Assembly: GCA_903921835.1 (NCBI GenBank)
Contig: CAIXRL010000489.1
Coordinates: 1-16,404 of the forward strand
Origin: Candidatus Eiseniibacteriota bacterium
GTDB lineage: Bacteria > Eisenbacteria > RBG-16-71-46
DNA length: 16,404 nucleotides
Reading direction: 5' to 3'
Shown here: piece after piece, positions 14,469 to 16,404 of the stretch
Layout: each line of letters begins with the position of its first letter
Position numbering within the stretch: position 1 is the first letter of the stretch
The notes under the pieces: model-generated
The model's input: the letters and a program-made list of their open reading frames with translations, nothing else
What the model was told of the DNA's origin: nothing
Database searches by the model: none
Made by a program: the position numbers and the translations under genes

Positions 14469-15661
14469 TGCGCCGCCGGCTCGCCACGCTCGCACTCGCA
14501 CTCGCGGTGGTCGCCGCCGCAGCAGCAGCGCCGGTGCACGCGCAGGACAGCCTCGAACAGGCCAAGAAGCACGAGCTCGAGGACCTGCGCCGCCAGGCGA
14601 GCGAGAAGCGGCAGGCCGCCGCGGCGCTCAAGCCGCGAGAGAGCCGCGCGCTGGGCGAACTGCGCCGCACGGACCGCGAGCTCGGACTCACGCGCCGGCG
14701 GCTGGGCAACCTGCAGCACCGCCAGCAGGCGCTGGGGGCGCAGCTCGAGATCACCCGCGCCAGCCTCGAGCGCAGCATCGCCTCGCTGGCCGCGCAGCGG
14801 GAGAAGCTGCGCCTGCGGCTGCGCCGCATGTACGAGTTTGGTCCCGCGCGCGAGCTGGAGTACCTGCTGTCGGGCCAGTCGTTCGCGCAGCTCATGACGC
14901 GCTGGGACTTCCTCAACATGGTCGCGCAGCAGGACCGCGTACTGCTCGAGGGCGTGCGCGCCGAGAAGGAGCAGGTCGAGCAGAACCAGCAGCAGCTCGT
15001 GGGAAACATGCAGGACGTGCAGCAGAACGAGACGCGCACCTCGCGCGAGTCAGTCAAGCTCGCGCACCTGCGCACGCAGAAGGCGAGGACCGTCGCGAGC
15101 ATCCAGTCCCAGCGCCAGCAGTACGAGGCGGCCGCGGCCGAGCTGGAGCGCACCGCCCGCCGCATCCAGTCGCTGCTCGCCCAGCTCGAGCGCCGGCGCC
15201 GCCAGGAGAACGAGAAGGCGCGCGTCGAGGGCCGCAACCCGCAGCCGTACAGCGGCGACTTCGCGCGCGGCCAGGGCCAGCTCGACTGGCCGGTGCGCGG
15301 CGAACTGGTGGGCCACTTCGGGATCGAGACCCACCCACGCTTCGGAACGCAGATCCACAACGACGGCCTCGACATCGCCGCCGCCATCGGCACCTCCGTG
15401 CGCGCCGTGGCGAAGGGCCGGGTCGATTTTTCGAACGACGACTACGAGGGCATGGGCGGCATGATCGTGCTCAACCACGGCGACGGCTACTACACGCTCT
15501 ACGGCCACCTGAACGACGTGCTGGTGCACAACGGACAGGAGGTGCTGCCCGGCGCCGTGATCGGGCGGGTCGGCGACGCGGGGTCTCTGAAGGGCCCGAT
15601 CCTGCACTTCGAGGTGCGCAAGGGATCGGCGGCGCTCAACCCGGAGAGCTGGCTGCGCTGA
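14468..15661 (+). CDS. envC: EnvC-like murein hydrolase activator with degenerate LytM (M23) domain
   Basis: A 397-residue exported protein. A signal peptide (cleavage after about residue 25, VHA-Q) is followed by a long coiled coil (about 28-250, rich in Gln, Glu, Arg and Leu), then a LytM/M23 domain (about 270-397). The domain retains DWPVRGELVGHFG, GYYTLYGHL and HFEVRKG. The zinc-binding HxxxD motif is changed: the position of the first His, two before the Gly, is Asn298, with His297 displaced by one residue, while Asp302 remains. The catalytic His of HxH is Ile378, and only His380 remains. This matches EnvC-type proteins, which do not cut peptidoglycan but activate amidases under FtsEX control. 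ATG 14468 overlaps the ftsX stop by one base; GTG 14465 is an alternative. The symbol is by similarity of layout and context. Confidence 0.88.
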   Translation: MRRRLATLALALAVVAAAAAAPVHAQDSLEQAKKHELEDLRRQASEKRQAAAALKPRESRALGELRRTDRELGLTRRRLGNLQHRQQALGAQLEITRASLERSIASLAAQREKLRLRLRRMYEFGPARELEYLLSGQSFAQLMTRWDFLNMVAQQDRVLLEGVRAEKEQVEQNQQQLVGNMQDVQQNETRTSRESVKLAHLRTQKARTVASIQSQRQQYEAAAAELERTARRIQSLLAQLERRRRQENEKARVEGRNPQPYSGDFARGQGQLDWPVRGELVGHFGIETHPRFGTQIHNDGLDIAAAIGTSVRAVAKGRVDFSNDDYEGMGGMIVLNHGDGYYTLYGHLNDVLVHNGQEVLPGAVIGRVGDAGSLKGPILHFEVRKGSAALNPESWLR

Positions 15662-15821
15662 AGTTCCTGCGTGGCGACGCCGCCGGAAGACCCCCGCCCA
15701 CACCAGGCCCGGCGCGCCCGCGCCGCCGCCCGGCCGGCGACGCGGGCGGTCGCGCGGCAGCTCTGGTAGTTTCCGTGGGCAATCGCGCCCACGCCCACGC
15801 CCGCAGGAGTTTCCGCCACCC
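15662..15821. promoter_or_regulatory. Intergenic region with candidate holB promoter
   Basis: This is a very GC-rich 160-bp gap. TAGTTT (15767-15772) is a possible -10 box with no clear -35. Just after it GTGGGC (15775-15780) and GCCCAC (15787-15792) form a 6-bp hairpin with a 6-nt loop, which would sit at the start of the holB leader. AGGAG (15805-15809) is 12 nt before the start codon, a long spacing. No convincing terminator for the ftsE operon is seen. Confidence 0.3.
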
Positions 15822-16404
15822 ATGCCCGTCATCCCGCTCGCCCGGTTGCTCGGCCAGGCCGAGGTCTCCGCATTCCTGCGCGGGATCGTCGGGCGCGGGC
15901 GCTACGGCAACGCCTACCTCTTCCACGGACCGGCCGGCGTCGGCAAGGGCACCGCGGCCATCGCGTTCGCGCGCGCGGCGCTCTGCGATCGCGTACCCGG
16001 CGCCGCGACGTTCGCGCCGCGGGCCGAAGAGCCCTCGCTGTTCGGCGCGGGCACCGCGGACAGCGCCGCGGCGCCCGCGGGCGACGATGCGTGCGGGGCG
16101 TGCCCGGCATGCGGCAGGAGCGGGCAGCTCATGCACCCCGACCTCAAGTTCCTCTTCCCGGTGTCGGGAGAGGAAAAGGACCTGGACGCGACGATCCTGG
16201 CGCAGCTCACCGGGTGGCGCGAGGATCCGCTGTTCGCGTTCCAGTACGAACGCGCCGCGTCGCTGCGCGTCTCGCAGACGCGGGAGCTGCAGCGCGACCT
16301 GGCCTACCGGCCCTACGAGGCCTCGCGCCGCGTGGTGGTGATCCGCGATTGCGACCGGATGCGCGAGGACCAGTACTCCATGCTGCTCAAGTCGCTCGAG
16401 GAGC
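15822..16404 (+). CDS. holB: DNA polymerase III delta' subunit, 5' part
   Basis: The first 194 residues of a clamp-loader protein, cut by the window end. It starts MPVIPLARLLGQAEVSAFLRGIV, as is usual for delta'. The P-loop is GPAGVGKGT with Lys42. The zinc-binding cysteines are Cys55, then Cys91, Cys94 and Cys97 (ACGACPACG). HPDLKFLFPVSGEEK, RELQRDLAYRPYEASRRVVVIRDCDRM and SMLLKSLEE match the HolB/DnaX-type AAA+ core. In the family the protein is a stator of the complex that loads the sliding clamp at replication forks. There are 35 residues between Cys55 and Cys91, far more than the usual short spacing, so a loop is inserted in the zinc module. It is co-directional with the ftsE operon but separated by 160 bp. 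Confidence 0.88.
   Translation, partial: MPVIPLARLLGQAEVSAFLRGIVGRGRYGNAYLFHGPAGVGKGTAAIAFARAALCDRVPGAATFAPRAEEPSLFGAGTADSAAAPAGDDACGACPACGRSGQLMHPDLKFLFPVSGEEKDLDATILAQLTGWREDPLFAFQYERAASLRVSQTRELQRDLAYRPYEASRRVVVIRDCDRMREDQYSMLLKSLEE

Noticed and set aside
1..16404. CRISPR array, tRNA, rRNA or riboswitch
   Set aside because: I saw no regularly spaced direct repeats, no cloverleaf-like segments with conserved tRNA bases and no conserved rRNA stretches. This was checked by eye only.

Overview
The window is 16.4 kb of very GC-rich bacterial chromosome with strong third-codon-position GC. SurA-type periplasmic chaperones, a lipoprotein signal, an FtsEX-EnvC-like set and signal peptides point to a diderm (Gram-negative) organism. 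The gene style (HNH protein with an N-terminal helical domain, LytS/LytTR signalling with a PDZ-like sensor, GTG starts) suggests an uncultured lineage such as Candidatus Eisenbacteria or Gemmatimonadota. That placement is an impression, not a measurement.

Layout. 1-1670: a 13E12/DUF222-like HNH endonuclease gene, then a 161-bp inverted-repeat element in a non-coding gap. 1671-3210: a class I SAM methyltransferase convergent with a VIT1/CCC1-type iron/manganese transporter. 3211-3435: a divergent intergenic region holding a degraded copy of a repeat end. 3436-7270: a two-gene unit on the plus strand, a PpiC-domain lipoprotein and a secreted GH31 alpha-glucosidase. 7271-7395: a gap with terminator-like hairpins. 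7396-10798, minus strand: a tightly coupled operon of a membrane LytS-type histidine kinase, a LytTR response regulator and a DinB-like protein, joined by 4-nt GTGA overlaps. 10799-11198: a divergent promoter region. 11199-12644: a SurA-like chaperone with two parvulin domains. 12677-12855: a 179-bp palindromic MITE-like element, inserted between the surA terminator and ftsE. 12873-15661: ftsE-ftsX-envC-like operon. From 15822: the 5' part of DNA polymerase III delta' (holB), cut by the window end.

How the parts fit. Much of the window serves the cell envelope: SurA and the PpiC lipoprotein for outer-membrane and periplasmic protein folding, and FtsE/FtsX/EnvC for control of peptidoglycan amidases at division. 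The EnvC-like protein has lost LytM zinc and catalytic residues, as expected for an activator rather than an enzyme. More unusually, the FtsE ATPase keeps Walker A and B but departs from consensus in the Q-loop, signature, D-loop and H-loop. The small repeats are the other notable content: two unrelated long-palindrome elements, and a second diverged copy (39 of 48 bases) of one of them upstream of the PpiC lipoprotein. I found no CRISPR array, tRNA or rRNA, and no clear defence or novel multi-gene system.
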